Shown in pieces: positions 1-12,280 of a stretch of 64,000 nt of DNA (its first letter is position 1; every line of letters begins with the position of its first letter). Position numbers and translations under genes: made by a program. The notes beneath the pieces are model-generated. The model was given only the letters and a program-made list of their open reading frames with translations, was not told the origin of the DNA and searched no databases. The stretch comes from Anthopleura xanthogrammica (Eukaryota > Cnidaria > Anthozoa > Actiniaria > Actiniidae), in assembly GCA_964019055.1 (NCBI GenBank), contig OZ025215.1:3373001-3437000 (forward strand), written 5' to 3'.

Positions 1-79
1 ATTACGAAAAGTCCATTAAAATATGCTTGAAAGGTCTTCCTTTTTTAATTATAAAAACTCCCTCTTGCATGTAGCTCAC

Positions 80-1440
80 CATTAATAATCGGTGGTACGA
101 TTGCTGTGCTTGGTCTAACGTTGCACGCTGTGTTGGACACCGATATGGTATCAATGGCAATATCTCCTCTTTCAGAGTTTTCACGTACTCCTTCAAATAT
201 GACCTGTGTGGTAGAGAAATATGAATCAATGGTTTTCTCAATATCTCATTCATTTTCGTTGAGGACGCTCGCGGGCAAATGGGCTGTTCATGTTTCCCCA
301 CCTCAAACTTCGCATAGAGGTTCGACAAGGAAATATAGAACGGGGGTAATCAAGGAACTCACTGAGGAGTGAGGAGACTTGAAGTGCAGCCTTTTTCTTG
401 CTGTAAATATACCTTTTTACAAATACGGCAGACATCTTAAATTACTGGATGCCAAGGAGGAAAAAATGGAAATATTTATAAAGCATAGAGTGGCGGGGTA
501 TTTTTCTCAAATAATTTTAATAAATATATCACTTTTAAAAGAAAAACCCCACACAATACTAATTCAAGCATTAAAATAATTTTTTTGAGAAAAAATAAAT
601 GAATTGGTAAACGTCTCTTGACCGTCAATTAAACTATATAATAATATTATTATGTGTAAATGTTTAGAAAAAAATACAAAAAAATACTTTGAACTTTTGG
701 CTCGAATTTGCCGACACAATGCAACATTTTGATGCTTTGGCCTGAACGTTGTTTGAAGTTTCATCCATGGCCAAATACGTGTTTTCATTATATGAACATT
801 TCATAATTTGTCTTCAAATATTGTACATTAACAGCTTACTGTCAAAATTCTTTGTAAATCTTTAAAATAAAAAAGGGGGTCACGAATGTTGAGATATAGC
901 CGCGGTCGAATTCGTTTACACGCAACGAGCGCGACGGAGCTTGATTTTCAAAAACACAGGTCAGGCCCTCAAGCCTGACACAGAACAGATGTCTATACAA
1001 ATTAACAAATTCCCGGAAACGTTCTAAAAGTACTTTCGCTTTAGATTTCTTACCCTTAATCCCTCAACACCAGTAACATTGATCGGTACTTGCCCTTGGA
1101 TCCACGAGTTTCCTTGTTCTCCACTCAATGTCCATATCTTTACAATAGATTGAGAAGTTTCTCTCTTACTGTACACATTTAGCCATCCAATATCACTGCC
1201 CCTCATATGGTAATAGAACGAGATGCACTTGGTATTTGCTGGAAGCACAGGGCTTATTAGTTTTGCTCTTGCTCCTGTGTCGCCTGTAGACACCTCAGTG
1301 TACATATAGTAACCTAAAGCATGAAATAAAGTTATTATCATATGTTAACATAAGTTATTATTGAACACTTGGAAAATGTGTACATATAAGTAGGCTGATT
1401 TATACAAGAGGTATGTTTTGCAAAAACTTAAAACCTCGTA

Positions 1441-1482
<42 letters not shown>

Positions 1483-1976
1483 AATTATAGACTGAATTTC
1501 CGCTCTGCTCTATTATGCCTCAGAGGCACTAGAGTAAAAAGAAGAACTCATGACATTTATAACACAGATTTTTCTATTGACAATGCCATCGCTAATTTTA
1601 ATTAGATTTTTAATTTTTCTTTGTATGTGCATATTTTATTGATATTTTGTACCTACATTGCTATATTCTTAATTTAATATTTGAACTCAGTTTTTTTCTT
1701 TACCTTAATAATACATTCAATACTTTAGATTTTAAATACATATAACTTTGTAAATAGTCATAGCAATTTTTATAGCATTTTTTGTAATTTTCATTATTAT
1801 TATTATTATTGGATGTGAAAAAAAGATTTTTATATTAATTATTATTATTATTATTATACTATCATAATTATTATTTTATTTATTATTATTTATTTATTAA
1901 TTATTATTATTTATTATTAATTATTATTACATAGTATTAGTATTTTTATTATCATTATTATCATTATTATTATCAT

Positions 1977-2007
<31 letters not shown>

Positions 2008-2773
2008 ATTATCATTATTATTATTACATCTCGATATGTCTATGACCTTTCTTGATCTACCAATACGGCCTATCAAACTACTTTAAAACTATTGGGAGTG
2101 CTTTTGCTCTCCTTCTGTGTACTCTACATGTTGGCCTAAATGACAGTAGCATGTGTGCACCTTGATACTACATCAAGACAATACGTTTTGTATCATTAAG
2201 CAATATTTAACACTTAATTATTGAGGGGGACCGAAGGAAACAGTGTGTTGTGTAGTTCCGAGACGGCGATGCGAAACATCGCTGTCGAGGGACCACAAAA
2301 CACACTGCTTTCCCGAGGTTTCAGTCAATAAGTGTTTCGTTATAAATCAAGTGTCAAAGAACACAACAAAGTTAGTCGATTTTTTATTATTTGACTTTAT
2401 AGATTAAAATTTAGAAATTTAGGAAAACTCTTACGTTTCCGGTGAAATCACTTCCGGTTTTGTTATTTCCCGGGAAATAACATATTGTTGCCCGCTGAGA
2501 GCCGTTGCCGGGGAAACATCGAAAATTTTTCACGTCCACGTGATACCCTTTCGCCCAAACATAGTACGAGAAAAATGGACTTTGACACTTGGTATATAAC
2601 AAAAGAAGTTACTTAACCTTTTCCGCTTTGGTCACTTTGTGGTCCTGTGGCAGAAGATGGTGTCAGTCCTCTCTTCCTCGTCCAATCAAATTCACTGTTC
2701 GTTCGGTCTCCATTCTGATATCCGCACATGTCGTACTCGAAGGTACAGTCCCCGGTCGACATATTATTTAAAT
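80..2773 (-). CDS. Gene A MAM domain 3 (three exons)
   Basis: Exons 2618-2773 (CTFEYDMCGYQNGD, EFDWTRKRG), 1054-1313 (ARAKLISPVLPA, ISFYYHMRGSDIGW) and 80-203 (VIFEGVRENSERGDIAIDT). The last exon is short and hidden under an unrelated frame. It was found by matching gene C 42349-42472. Its donor (ATG|gtgagc) shows the gene continues to the left. Confidence 0.85.
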
Positions 2774-5700
2774 CTATAAGTATCAAATAAAATAGTAAAG
2801 TAGATAAGTTTTTGGCTTATCACTGTCCTACCTGTCTTACGAAAGGAAGGTTTGATGCAATATGTGACTGCCTGTTACCTAGTTGACAAATGACCCCAAC
2901 ATCCTCATAATGATCGCAGTTATTGTTACCCCATCCACCGTGACTACATTGATCTATCGAAGTCTCATTTCCCTTACAGTTCACGTCATCCAGCCATATT
3001 GTACCAACTCCTCTTCCATAGACTTGAGATTTGGTAGTCTTTACAGCTCCAGGGAAGCCTAGCATTTTACACACAACACTAGCATCAGCCAGGTCCCATA
3101 AGTCATCACAAACCGTACCCCAAACGCCGTTGTGAAACACCTCGACACGACCTTCATAGTTTGTTTGTCCGTTGAGAAGACGAACTGAACCGTCTGAAGG
3201 TGAAAAAAATTAAATAACTAAAAACATGTAAAGTTTTCTTTCAATCTGGTCAGAAATAAAACCGAGTGATTACAAAATGTCACGACCGCGTAGCGGGAGT
3301 GCAATTTGTTAAACACAAGTATGATTTCAGAAATAAATTGCACAACACGAAGTTCAATAACCACTTAATCATATCCCTTTGGAAATCACTTCTGCAGCAA
3401 TTTAAGATTTAAATCCATTTTCATCCATTTTCACCTAGAAAATCCCCTTTTTCTCATGCTTTGAATTGGCTTCTGTTTACTGTGATCTGATTGGTCAAAT
3501 TCTATCTTTTCTGACATTTCGTTGGCACTACAAAACGGTGCGATTTAAAACTCAAAATAATTCGATTCGCGAATATATTGCACTGCTGAGAGCCAATGAA
3601 ACTGCAAGATTTGCTAGTGATTTCAAAATGGATATAATTAATAAAGATGATAAGCAAGGGCATGTGATCTAATTCTCGTAATGTTTATTTCATTAACCAC
3701 ACCAAACGCAGCCCATTTCTACTGACATTTCGATCATAATCTGCGTATCCTACTTTGCAGTGTTCACCTTAAGTTTCCCCTAGGGAACAAATATCGCCCT
3801 AGTTGGGACCCCCAAAGTTGTCCAATATCTCATTGTCCGGCTGCCGTTGCCAGCGTGGTTTGTCAAAGAGTCCTGCCAAGGTCACATGATATTTTTCAGT
3901 TTATGTCATTAAAATTACAAGCTTAAAAACAAAGTGGTCTCTTGAGAAACGTCGCCTAACAAAACATACCTGCTATTGCACTGATATTGCTGACGTTGGG
4001 ATTAGATGTCGGAATTAAAGCCAACGAAGAATTACAATAAGTTGAAATATCATCGATGGCGACACCTCCAGAATATCCATCTCCATTCACAGCCTCAAAT
4101 ACAATCTAGAGATAAAATTAAACAAATTGGTATTATAAAATGTGCTCGTTTCCGAGGAAAAATGTTTATGCCAGAAGTCCATAACTAGAAATTTCATCTC
4201 CGGCGTAATAAGACGGCGGTTAAGTAGTGGTGCTTTTCTTCTTCGTTGTGAAGTCTCAAAAAGCTTGATGACAGAGTATTCTTCAGTAATAATTTACTTT
4301 GAATTTAGTACGGAACAAACAACAATTTTCGGTAAATGTGGCATGAAAAAATTCAACTATAGCTAAATTCATGCAGCAGTAAATTAAGACATTTGAGGGA
4401 CCTCAGTTACTCAAATATGTATAATTTGTGGCACGAGCAGCCCGAAGCCCTTCATTGCAGTTTTTGTATCAAATGCGTCTGTCAATATTACTTTTGTTTC
4501 TCCGGCGTTGACACAAAAGAAGCAGAGAAACAAAAGCTAAGTATATGCAGTATCTTACTAACTGATTTGAGTCACCATTATTTTTCACTCCCGAAACCCG
4601 ACATATGTTCTTTAAGGAAGAACGAACTTTTCTAGTTATGAACGTCTGGTATGCCCACTTTCCAATGGCCTGAGTTAGTTTATTTCTAATTTACGAAATA
4701 GATAGATTGTTTGAATTGAATACTATTTTCAAGATTTGATTCCTAAAATAAACTTACATTAAAGGATCTGTTCACAAAATCTTGACCAAGGATAAGTTGT
4801 GATTTGTACCACTGGTCACCTTGGTTACCAGTTACTTGTTGCAGGCGTGTGTAGTTCCCTTGCACCTTCGCGTATACGTTGAGTGTACCGATTTGGGAAC
4901 CAAACATGTAATAGTGAAAGCTTACAGAGGAAATATTGTAGAGAGGTGGACTAACAAGACGAGCCTTGCTTCCTCGTGTTGACCCTTCTGCGTGCATATA
5001 TCTACCTAATGGACATGAGAAGTTAACGAATGATTAACACGCTTGAAAGGAAAAATAATTCTGAAGCGACTTCGTATTATCTGTTAAATCTGGATTAAGT
5101 ATTTACACATTTTCGCTTAGTGTCCTTTTGTCCAGTTTTGAAGTATCTTAGTCATTGTTCTATTCGTCATATTCTTTAGTATTTTTCGTCATTGTTAGTC
5201 GTCCCTACGGAGTTCGTACCGTTTTATATACGCCCCATATGTTAATCTTTAGTCAGTTGGTGCTCGTCGTTCATCCCGTCCTACAGAAATATAAGTTCTT
5301 CGTTTTTCCTTTTAGATCGTTTTTTACAGTTTTTTTGTGGTCCTGTGTTTAATTTCTTGTTATTTCACTTTATTTACTCCTTTATTTATTTACTATTTGT
5401 AGTCTATACCTTACTTGTAAGAGTATCGAATTAAAGGAACTGATTTGGGATGTGGCACCGATATAATCAACGATGCACTTACCTAGTCCTGTTGTATGGT
5501 CTCTTCTTGGACCTAACGTACTAACGAATGATTCTACTCCCACTTTTATCCAATCAAAATCGTCATCTTTGACATTTTGATAACCACACGAAGAACGTTC
5601 AAAGGTACAGCTGCCTAGACCTAAAGACAACACGAAGAAAATTAAATAAATATTTTGTTTTCTTTAATGAATAATTTTATATTCGTTTGACCATAGTTCA

Positions 5701-8700
5701 AGGAGGGAAAAAGGGAAGGAGGCAAAGAAAGAAAGAAAGAAAGAATGAATAGGTTGGTGGATGGATAAGAGCGAATATTTCATTCAAAATTTCAATAAAG
5801 CATTTAACTGTTTTAAGGATTGATTACACAATTATTACCGTCGGTTACAGTATCAATAGGCTTTGCCATTGTTGGGTAAAGCCCACACTGATCTGCACTT
5901 ATTTCAATGTCATCAATAGCCACACTTATTTGGTCAAATACTCCAGCCACAGCCAGGAAGTATACCTGATGAACATATTGAATTTATGCAAAATATTATT
6001 GACTACCAGAAGAAGAAAAAAGACATAGAGGATATTACTTGGGCGCGTGGAGATACGAATTTTATCTTCGAGTGTTGAAAAGATCTCTCACGAGTAAGCA
6101 AGCGCCCATGTAATATTCTGTTTATTATATAATTAACAATGAAAAAGAAAAGAAAGCTTTTTCGAGCTTTTTTCTGCTATAAGAAGTAGGCAACCATAGT
6201 GACGATATTTTTCACATGTAAAAATAACATGTTATCTTCACATGTGAAAATATCAATTTTTTGAAATAGAGAAATATAGGTATTTCATTGATAATCATAT
6301 AATAAATATAGATTACTTCATAGAAAGTGCGGCGTACGGGGTTATATTCACGAGTTGTTTGTGTAAAACACGAACGAGCGAGTCTTCGAGCGAGTGAGTG
6401 TTTTTACACAAACAACGAGTGAATATAGCCCCGTACAAAGCACTTTCTATGATGTTTTCTCTTTATTATATATATAACTATAATTCACATACAAACACGT
6501 TTATTTTGATTGAATAAAAATTTTGTCGAAACTTTCGTAAGTTTTAAGTTTATAAGTTAAAATGTCATGCAACTGTACATAATTAAATTGAAAAACTCCT
6601 CATGTCAGTTTATAAAAGGAAAATGAATATACAAAAAGTCAATATAAATATCAAAAATGTACTGTTTTTCATAATTAGTCGCTGTCTGGCGAATCCAAGA
6701 TGCAATAACGGCGGCGCTTTGTTGTTGTTTCTTCACGCAAAGAAGCAGCTCGTCTAAATCTCTTGGCTGGATTTCTTCCAGGTTTTGCTGCACATTTTTT
6801 GTTTCAAGATATGTAGTCAATAAAGCCAGGTCTCTCTTCGTCTTGCTTAGTGTGTTTTTGTTTTCTTGGTTTTGAATAAACTCATCTACCGGCACATCTA
6901 GTGACACAAAACGACTCGCCATTTTGTTCACATCAACAAAGCTACAGAAAACACAACTTTGCTTTGGCGGGAAGCCATTCAAATGTCACAATTGCTCGTT
7001 TTATGATTGGTTGGTTTGGTCAACTCTAAATTTTGATTGGTTATATTTTTACACAGTGAAAAGCTGTACGCGATGCTAATTGGTCGTATTGCATTTTTCA
7101 CCAGTGAAATATAAAGCATAGAGATTTTTATAATAGAGATTTATTGTATGAAATTCTAGTTATATATATAATAAAATTGTTTATTTTTTATCTTCCTGAC
7201 CTTTACAGTCTCGTCAGCATTAGCGTTGATTGGTATTGTAGCACGTTTCCAATCATTCTGTCCCATAAACAGCGACCACACTTTAGTAGGAGTACTGTTC
7301 CCTGTCTTGACAAGAACCTCGAGAAATTCTGATTCATCAGCTTTAGTATAAAATCTGTTCATGAAATAGTAGAACTTAATGCAAGACACATTGGTGTAAA
7401 CAGGACTGACAAGACGAGCAAGGTCGCCTTTTCTTGCACCTGCTGTTCTTGGTTTCGTAAACATATAGGAACCTGGAAAAAACATTACGTACTCTTTATA
7501 TTCAGTAAGGTAAATCAGATAATATTTTGTAGAAATTCTGCTGTGTTCTGTTTTTACTCGGGTTATGAAAAGTACCCTTCTCTACCTAATACCACTAGAT
7601 CTAGATCATAGTTAATGGAGTGGAATGGTTTGGAAACCTATTGTTCTAAGTTTTTGTTTGGCAAGCGATGTTGAAATGTATCATCACGTGAAATTGACCG
7701 TGCACAATGAGCCTAAGCGAATATGGCTGAAAATACTAGTTTCATCAAAAAAAATTAAAAATAGAAACCAAACGACTTTGGATGCTAAAAATAGCCCAAC
7801 CGGAAATTCACATGGCGCTCGCGGTATTATGAAGTTTCCCTCTCTTATTTATGCTCTCTTGCTACATCCTATTGAATACAGTAAGGCAAAAAGAACCACT
7901 TCTGATCTGTGAGTACGTACCACTCTGGCTTTCAGTTGTGTGATCTGCATACGGTCCATAGGGGGTTATTTTTATATACCACTCTCTATATGTAGATCCT
8001 ATCGAATGAAAATAAAATTAAAACCACGTAGTGAAACCCTATGTTTCATAAATTTGATGTTGAGTGACAAACAACAATGCGAACAGATGTTAGAAGTTTA
8101 AATTAAATGCTTAGAAATAAAAAACGTAAAAAGTTGAGTAAATCCCTTAACTTACCAAACCCACTTGATACTTTGCTTACGGGAGAACTAGCTAGACCGC
8201 GGAGTTTTATCCAATCAAAATCGTCTGTTCCAGACTTATCATTAATAAAGCCGCAAGTACCATTGTCAAAGGAGCAGTACCTCGGGGTTTCACCTACGGA
8301 TGATAACATTTTGACAACTAAATGGCATCAGGAATATGTTAGCATAAACTTATCACTATTTCAGCCAATCAGTAATTCCTCTTCACCAGACAAATCGGAA
8401 AAACCAACGTTGACGGACAGGCGGTCTTTCATTTTTCTATGCCACCAAAATCGCAGACGGCCAGCATCACAGGCTAGCATACTCTACGAAAGCCTTTGCT
8501 AACTCAGGCTACCTGTGCGTGACTGGAAATGCAGCATAAGTCGTGACGGTATAATCGACTTATTGGAAAGAATTAGTTTCATTTATTCCAATAAACTAAG
8601 TTTTAAAAATTGTCGCGGTTTCCGGTAAAAAGCCGAAGCCTTGGTTCATTAGTGCTTTTTTGATCGAAAAGCAACGATTCTTTACCACTGTAATTTTTCA

Positions 8701-11700
8701 TTGCTACGCGCTGATCTAGATCACAATCGAGACAGGAAAATCGGGCAATAGAATACATGAGAAGCTACTCACGTTTCATTTGATTAAGATGATTGAAATT
8801 CTTTAAAGTGCCTATCAACTCTGATGGTTTAGTTTAAAAATGACTTCTTACTACATGTAGGGTATAATACGATGGCACAGTTTTACAGGATACGGACTTC
8901 TCATTTCAGAGACATGAAGGTTCAAAATTTGAAAATGCACACAAATCAGATGACGTCGACCCAGGTATCTGTCCTTTTTTCTTGTGTGTTTTTACTACCA
9001 TTAACTCTCAAGTTAACTCACCAAAACTTTACTACAATATATATTTTGGCAATAAAAACCATTAATTAATTGAAAACTGGCATTACCTTACAGGATAGTA
9101 ATTTCGTATTTTAAATAAATCCTTGGTCGACGTCATTTGGTTTGTATTTCGAAATTTTGAACCTTTATGTCTCTGAAATGAAAAGTCCATCCTGTAAAAC
9201 TGTGCCATCGTATTATACACTACATGTAGAAGTGATTTTAAAAATAAACCGTCAGAGTTCATAAGCACTTTAATGTCCATACCTTTCGTAAAATGACAGG
9301 CTCCAATAAAAGCTAATAACGACGCAACCAGCAAAACACTGAATGCCATCTATAAAAATGAAATGAAAATCATAACATTTGCATATGCTTGATATACGTA
9401 AATGTGGGTAAAAGAGTTGGTTGTTGGTTCTCTTCTGTGCTTTTAGCGTTCTTCTCCTTGAGAAAAGGAAACCGTTCACTTCTATTCAAGTAAGAGTTAA
9501 TGTTAATGTAAAGTTTTTCATAGGTCATTTCTCTGTCTGTCTGTCTCTCATTGTGCTTCGTTTCTAATTATATTCCCATTCAATAATGATATATCACATA
9601 TACTAATTTCAAGAAAGTTAGTCACTAAAACCAACGAAGCTGAGACCACTGAGGAAGTACAGGCGGCGCAGCGGTGAGAGCGCTCGCCTCTCACTAATGC
9701 GACCCTCGGGTTCGGTGTCGTATGTGAGTACAGTTGTTTATTGGTTCGCTCCTGTGCTTCGAGAGTTTCTCTGCGGTTTTCCTCTCTACTAAGAAAAGCA
9801 ACTTCCTAATTCCAGTTCGATCCTGGCCTTCATCGAGTAATTGGAGTTAAAGTTTATGCAAATCAGGACGATTTTGCCTCAGATATACAACCTCCTCCAC
9901 GGACAATGATTTCTATTGTGTTTTCCTCATTAATTGTTCATGAGTTTTATAATATCACATACACTTATTTCAACAAGGTTAGTCATCAAAAACCTAGAAA
10001 GGTGAGACCGCTGAGGATTATGGGAAACATTTTATATCAAACAAGTAAAGCTTTTTGACGGACTAACCATTACATGTTTAATATAGGTGCCCTTATAATC
10101 AAATTTATTGAAATAAATTGAGACCCATGACAATTTTATACTATAAACTCGAGGAACACCGAGAACTGAACGCCTTGTTAACGTAAAGGGCGGCATACAC
10201 TAGGCGTCAAGTCGCTGCAACACAACGCGGGGACAATACCATCCGTGTGTACACACGATGCGACCACGCCACTTTCACTCATTGGTCGCTGCAACAGGTC
10301 GCATGAAGTCACACCAGTTTGAATTCGTGCGACATGTTGCGGGGACAAAATTCAGTCGCGGGGGCAAGATTTGGAATTGTCGGAGCGACGTGATCCCGCG
10401 TCGTGTTGCAGCGTAGACGCCTAGAGTTTGCAAGCCTTAAGGGTTGCGCCACAGTTTTTACGATACATATGCTCGGAATACTATCGTATCTTTATCGAAT
10501 TACTGGATAAGTCAATGAGATCAAGGTAACGTCGGTAGTGGAATCAACGATCGCATATGACTTTAATGATTTAAAAGAGGTAATTCGATCCCAGCAATCA
10601 ATTTTTTTCGCTTTGCTTTGTGTCTGTTTTGTTTTGGCTTGGTTTTATTTTATAACATTGGTTTGGCAATCAATCCAGCAGTAGCAATCAGTGAGAATGT
10701 GGCCTATATCATCAAAGGGATAAAATGTTTTCCTATTCTCATGGTTATGTTATTAGCAAAACCGATCAGAAGAAACAGCCATCCTCTCTTAAGGAAGTTT
10801 AAAATCTAAAATTAGATAAATCTTTAAAGTTAGATTCCGAAATCATAAATCAGTATAAAAAAAACCCACAAAAAACTTGAAGTGGCCATTGATTTTAATG
10901 CTAGTCAATATTAATTCTTTTGCAGATTTCACTATTATTGAAATATATCAAACTTATTATTGCTCAAGATAATATTGATCGAATCCCTTTAACCAGGGAA
11001 GCCTTAAAATATGGCAGACTATAATCAGATTTAAAGGGCATGCCATTTCAAGATCGGAATTAAAAAAAAATACTATTGCCAAAAATGTTGCGCAATCAGG
11101 TGCCTCCCCTTTAATATTTATATTTGATATTTAATATTAATATTTATATTGATACAGTTATTGTTTTGGAGTTTTTGTTCGTGTTAACCAGGGAAGCCTT
11201 TTGGAGCGCCCAGTTATGTACTTTAGATCAACACCATATAATAAATAAAAGACAATAATTTAAATCATCTCAATGAATAGGATTCTAATGGACCCCTCTC
11301 AAAACTATGTCAGATACAAGGCTAACATGGAACCCGTACAATTGAAATTCGACAAATTTGTGTGATTTCTTTTGTGTTTTCATATTACTTACTTATTTAC
11401 CAATATTTAGCCAGGAGTTTGCCCCTTCAGCATTGCTGATATCAATGGGGGTCCTGGTAAGTTAGAGAAATAAATGAGCAGAAAAACAATATTCTATAAA
11501 AAACGAAAAATGACGGAAATTGTGCGATAAAATTGAATCTTATTTTAGCTTTGAACGACGTAATTGAAATTATTATATTAATTTCGTCGTATATATTTAT
11601 ATTATTTATTTGTATCTTTTTCTTAATTATGTTGTGTCCCCTATAAGTAAGAGAATTTGTTTTAGTTTTCTGGCTAGAAACATATGACACGTAAATTTCA

Positions 11701-12216
11701 TTTATTTTTAGCATTATTTTTTATAACCTATTGTTTTTCAAAGATTTTGTCTTTCTTACTATAAATACTAGTCCTATTTCTGTAGTTTTAGCACTCTCCA
11801 AGTATTGTAACGTTCAGTACTGACGAAGGCCGAAGTGGTCGAATCGTTTACTTAATAAACTTTCATAAAATAAATTTATTTACAAGGTAAAAGTTGAAAT
11901 GTGTTGGAAAACGCTAAAACGTTTTAGACCTTAAGGACATCATCATCAATAATTTGAATTCTATGTATTTGACGTGTCTAACAAGGAATAGAAGTGTTTT
12001 TGCTAACTTTCGGTATAAAAACGATCATAATTTAGGGTATTTTACCAATTTTTTCATTACATATATATACATCTGTATAAGTGTATACTACAACGTTTCT
12101 GCAATTGAGTATATATATATATAAACACTTATAAAGGTATCCAACCTACCTTATCTGGTAATAAAGACAGCAATATTATGTCTCTAATGATTTAACAAGC
12201 ATTCACTGATTTGGTC
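80..12216 (-). CDS. Gene A: MAM/SRCR multidomain surface receptor (3' end off window)
   Basis: A secreted or membrane receptor-like protein, read on the minus strand. Coding exons (plus coordinates, in order) are 9283-9349, 8156-8293, 7201-7472, 5839-5965, 5483-5620, 4758-5005, 3970-4105, 2879-3193, 2618-2773, 1054-1313 and 80-203. All have GT/AG borders and the frame is continuous (about 660 codons). The order is signal peptide, MAM1, MAM2, SRCR, MAM3. Each MAM has three exons with phases 1-0-1. The last exon ends in a proper donor at position 80, so the gene continues past the window. It is a close inverted paralogue of the first half of gene C: the middle exon of MAM3 differs at only a few residues. 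By analogy with gene C an EGF-SEA-TM end may follow off-window, but that is inference. A ligand is not known; MAM and SRCR modules usually mediate adhesion or recognition. The MAM1 middle exon has a weak donor (gtcagg). Confidence 0.88.
1441..2026. repeat. (ATT)n microsatellite blocks
   Basis: A pure trinucleotide tract at about 1441-1480 and a longer interrupted ATT/TTA-rich block at about 1792-2026, inside the gene A intron 1314-2617. No other signal was seen between them. Confidence 0.85.
2207..2336. mobile_element. Foldback/MITE-like inverted repeat
   Basis: Two imperfect arms of about 60 bases pair: AACACTTAATTATTGAGG near the left end matches TCAATAAGTGTT near the right. Each arm also has a CAGTGTGTT/AACACACTG pair and a small central hairpin around 2275. 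No coding content. Probably a non-autonomous DNA element in an intron. Confidence 0.55.
2462..2481. repeat. Perfect 20-bp palindrome
   Basis: GTTATTTCCCGGGAAATAAC is self-complementary over 20 bases, in an intron of gene A. It resembles a dimeric factor site (TTCCCGGGAA core), but nothing else supports regulation. Confidence 0.4.
2879..3193 (-). CDS. Gene A SRCR domain
   Basis: One 315-nt phase 1-1 exon. It starts GSVRLLNGQTNYEGRVEVFH and contains [32 protein letters not shown] and GWGNNNCDHYEDVGVIC. Six cysteines in the usual spacing make it an SRCR group A domain. It is nearly identical to gene C 41154-41468. Confidence 0.9.
3194..3969. other. Gene A intron, no recognised content
   Basis: Between SRCR and MAM2. 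The small open frames here have no recognisable domain, and no clear repeat was seen. Confidence 0.5.
3970..5620 (-). CDS. Gene A MAM domain 2 (three exons)
   Basis: Exons 5483-5620 (CTFERSSCGY, DDFDWIKVG, GPRRDHTTG), 4758-5005 (ARLVSPPLYN, VSFHYYMFGS) and 3970-4105 (GGVAIDDIST). They closely match gene C exons at 40049-40929. The phases are 1-0-1, as in every MAM here. Confidence 0.86.
5091..5460. repeat. Dispersed repeat, copy 1
   Basis: About 370 bases in a gene A intron that match 29355-29765 almost throughout. Shared words include TTAGTATTTTTCGTCATTGT, GGTGCTCGTCGTTC and TCTATACCTTACTTGTAAGA. The family is not recognised and no coding sequence is seen. Confidence 0.7.
5839..8293 (-). 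CDS. Gene A MAM domain 1 (three exons)
   Basis: Exons 8156-8293, 7201-7472 and 5839-5965. The first carries CSFDNGTCGF and DDFDWIKLRG, typical of a MAM N-terminal half. The second carries ARLVSPVYTN and the Trp-rich strand WSLFMGQNDWKRATIPIN. The third carries SVAIDDIEIS and ends after a Cys. The introns hold a Crypton fragment (about 6605-6922) and foldback elements. MAM modules usually act in homophilic or matrix adhesion. Confidence 0.85.
6030..6125. mobile_element. Short foldback element
   Basis: Terminal inverted arms (AATATTACATGGGCGC versus ATATTACTTGGGCGC) with an internal TTCGAGTG/CACGAGTA region. Related starts occur near 30878 and 47803 (TTACACGGTGGCGCGAA). MITE-like and intronic. 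Confidence 0.45.
6323..6455. mobile_element. Foldback element with 55-60-base arms
   Basis: CATAGAAAGTGCGGCGTACG at the left pairs with CGTACAAAGCACTTTCTATG at the right, continuing through GTTTGTGTAAA/TTTACACAAAC. The centre is rich in CGAGCGAGT. It lies beside the Crypton fragment and may be part of the same insertion. Confidence 0.65.
6605..6922 (-). pseudogene. Crypton-like tyrosine-recombinase fragment (N-terminal part)
   Basis: From a well-placed ATG the frame reads MASRFVSLDVPVDEFI and then NKNTLSKTKRDLALLTTYL and PRDLDELLLC. This resembles the N-terminal region of Crypton-derived (DUF3504/QRICH-type) proteins: an FI..Q..KNT..KT motif followed by a LDELL motif. The catalytic domain is absent, so this is a truncated element in the gene A MAM1 intron. 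Family assignment is from memory of the motif, not from a search. Confidence 0.5.
8801..9272. repeat. Large inverted repeat in first coding intron of gene A
   Basis: The arm at 8801-8966 is the reverse complement of 9119-9272 with few mismatches. Shared words are GTATAATACGATGGCACAGT and TTTCAGAGACAT. The spacer is about 150 bases. One arm ends within ten bases of the signal-exon donor. Not seen in genes B or C. Confidence 0.75.
9283..9349 (-). CDS. Gene A signal-peptide exon
   Basis: 67 nt beginning exactly at ATG after ...ttatag and ending AAAG|gtatgg (phase 1). It encodes MAFSVLLVASLLAFIGACHF and three further residues, a clear hydrophobic signal peptide. The exons at 30777-30843 and 36294-36360 have the same length, phase and AG|ATG arrangement, so the start is well supported. 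Confidence 0.88.
9661..9860 (+). mobile_element. tRNA-derived SINE-like element
   Basis: The head at 9661-9725 looks like a tRNA: GCGCAGCGGTGAGAGCGC (D-arm/A-box region), CGCCTCTCAC, then TCGGGTTCGG near the B box. The tail contains TCTCTGCGGTTTTCCTCTCT. A partial tail copy lies at about 9418-9500. Imperfect direct repeats of about 70 bases (9589-9658 and 9952-10020) flank it, longer than a normal target duplication. Confidence 0.6.
10197..10430. mobile_element. MITE with long terminal inverted repeats
   Basis: The left end CACTAGGCGTC plus CGCTGCAACACAACGCGGG pairs with the right end CCCGCGTCGTGTTGCAGCG plus GACGCCTAG. About 235 bases with no coding potential. It lies in the 5' UTR intron of gene A. 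A related GTTGCAAC-rich element lies at 39080-39310. Confidence 0.7.
10430..12149. repeat. 5' UTR intron of gene A with duplicated 180-bp segment
   Basis: The segment 11006-11187 (AAAATATGGCAGACTATAAT through GTTTTGGAGTTTTTGTTCGT) recurs at 12281-12459, upstream of the promoter, in the same orientation. The first copy is flanked by AACCAGGGAAGCCTT on both sides. The stretch 10608-10808 is homologous to 32091-32400 upstream of gene B. No coding sequence is seen. Confidence 0.65.
12150..12216 (-). other. Probable 5' UTR exon of gene A
   Basis: A non-coding first exon between the TATA box and the donor at 12149. Conserved words shared with the gene B copy (32608-32680) are AATCAGTGAATGCTTGTT, GAGACATAA and ATTGCTGTCT. 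It would be spliced over a 2.8-kb intron to the acceptor that sits directly in front of the start codon at 9349. The 5' end is estimated from TATA spacing, not observed. Confidence 0.5.
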
Positions 12217-12240
12217 CTAGCTTCACTCCTATAGGCCTGG

Positions 12241-12248
12241 CTTTTATA
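12241..12248 (-). promoter_or_regulatory. TATA box of gene A
   Basis: On the minus strand there is TATAAAAG, followed about 90 bases later by a good splice donor (AAG|gtagg at 12150/12149). The same block, with TACAAAAG in place of TATAAAAG, lies upstream of gene B (32695-32702). Conservation between the paralogues supports a core promoter. The transcription start is expected about 25-30 bases downstream, near 12212-12218. Confidence 0.6.
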
Positions 12249-12280
12249 CCTACGGATTGAAGAACTTCGGTCTGTAATAA

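Noticed and set aside
2..328. 108-codon minus-strand frame at the left edge
   Set aside because: Wrong frame over the real gene A MAM3 exon at 80-203, which matches gene C and has correct splice sites.
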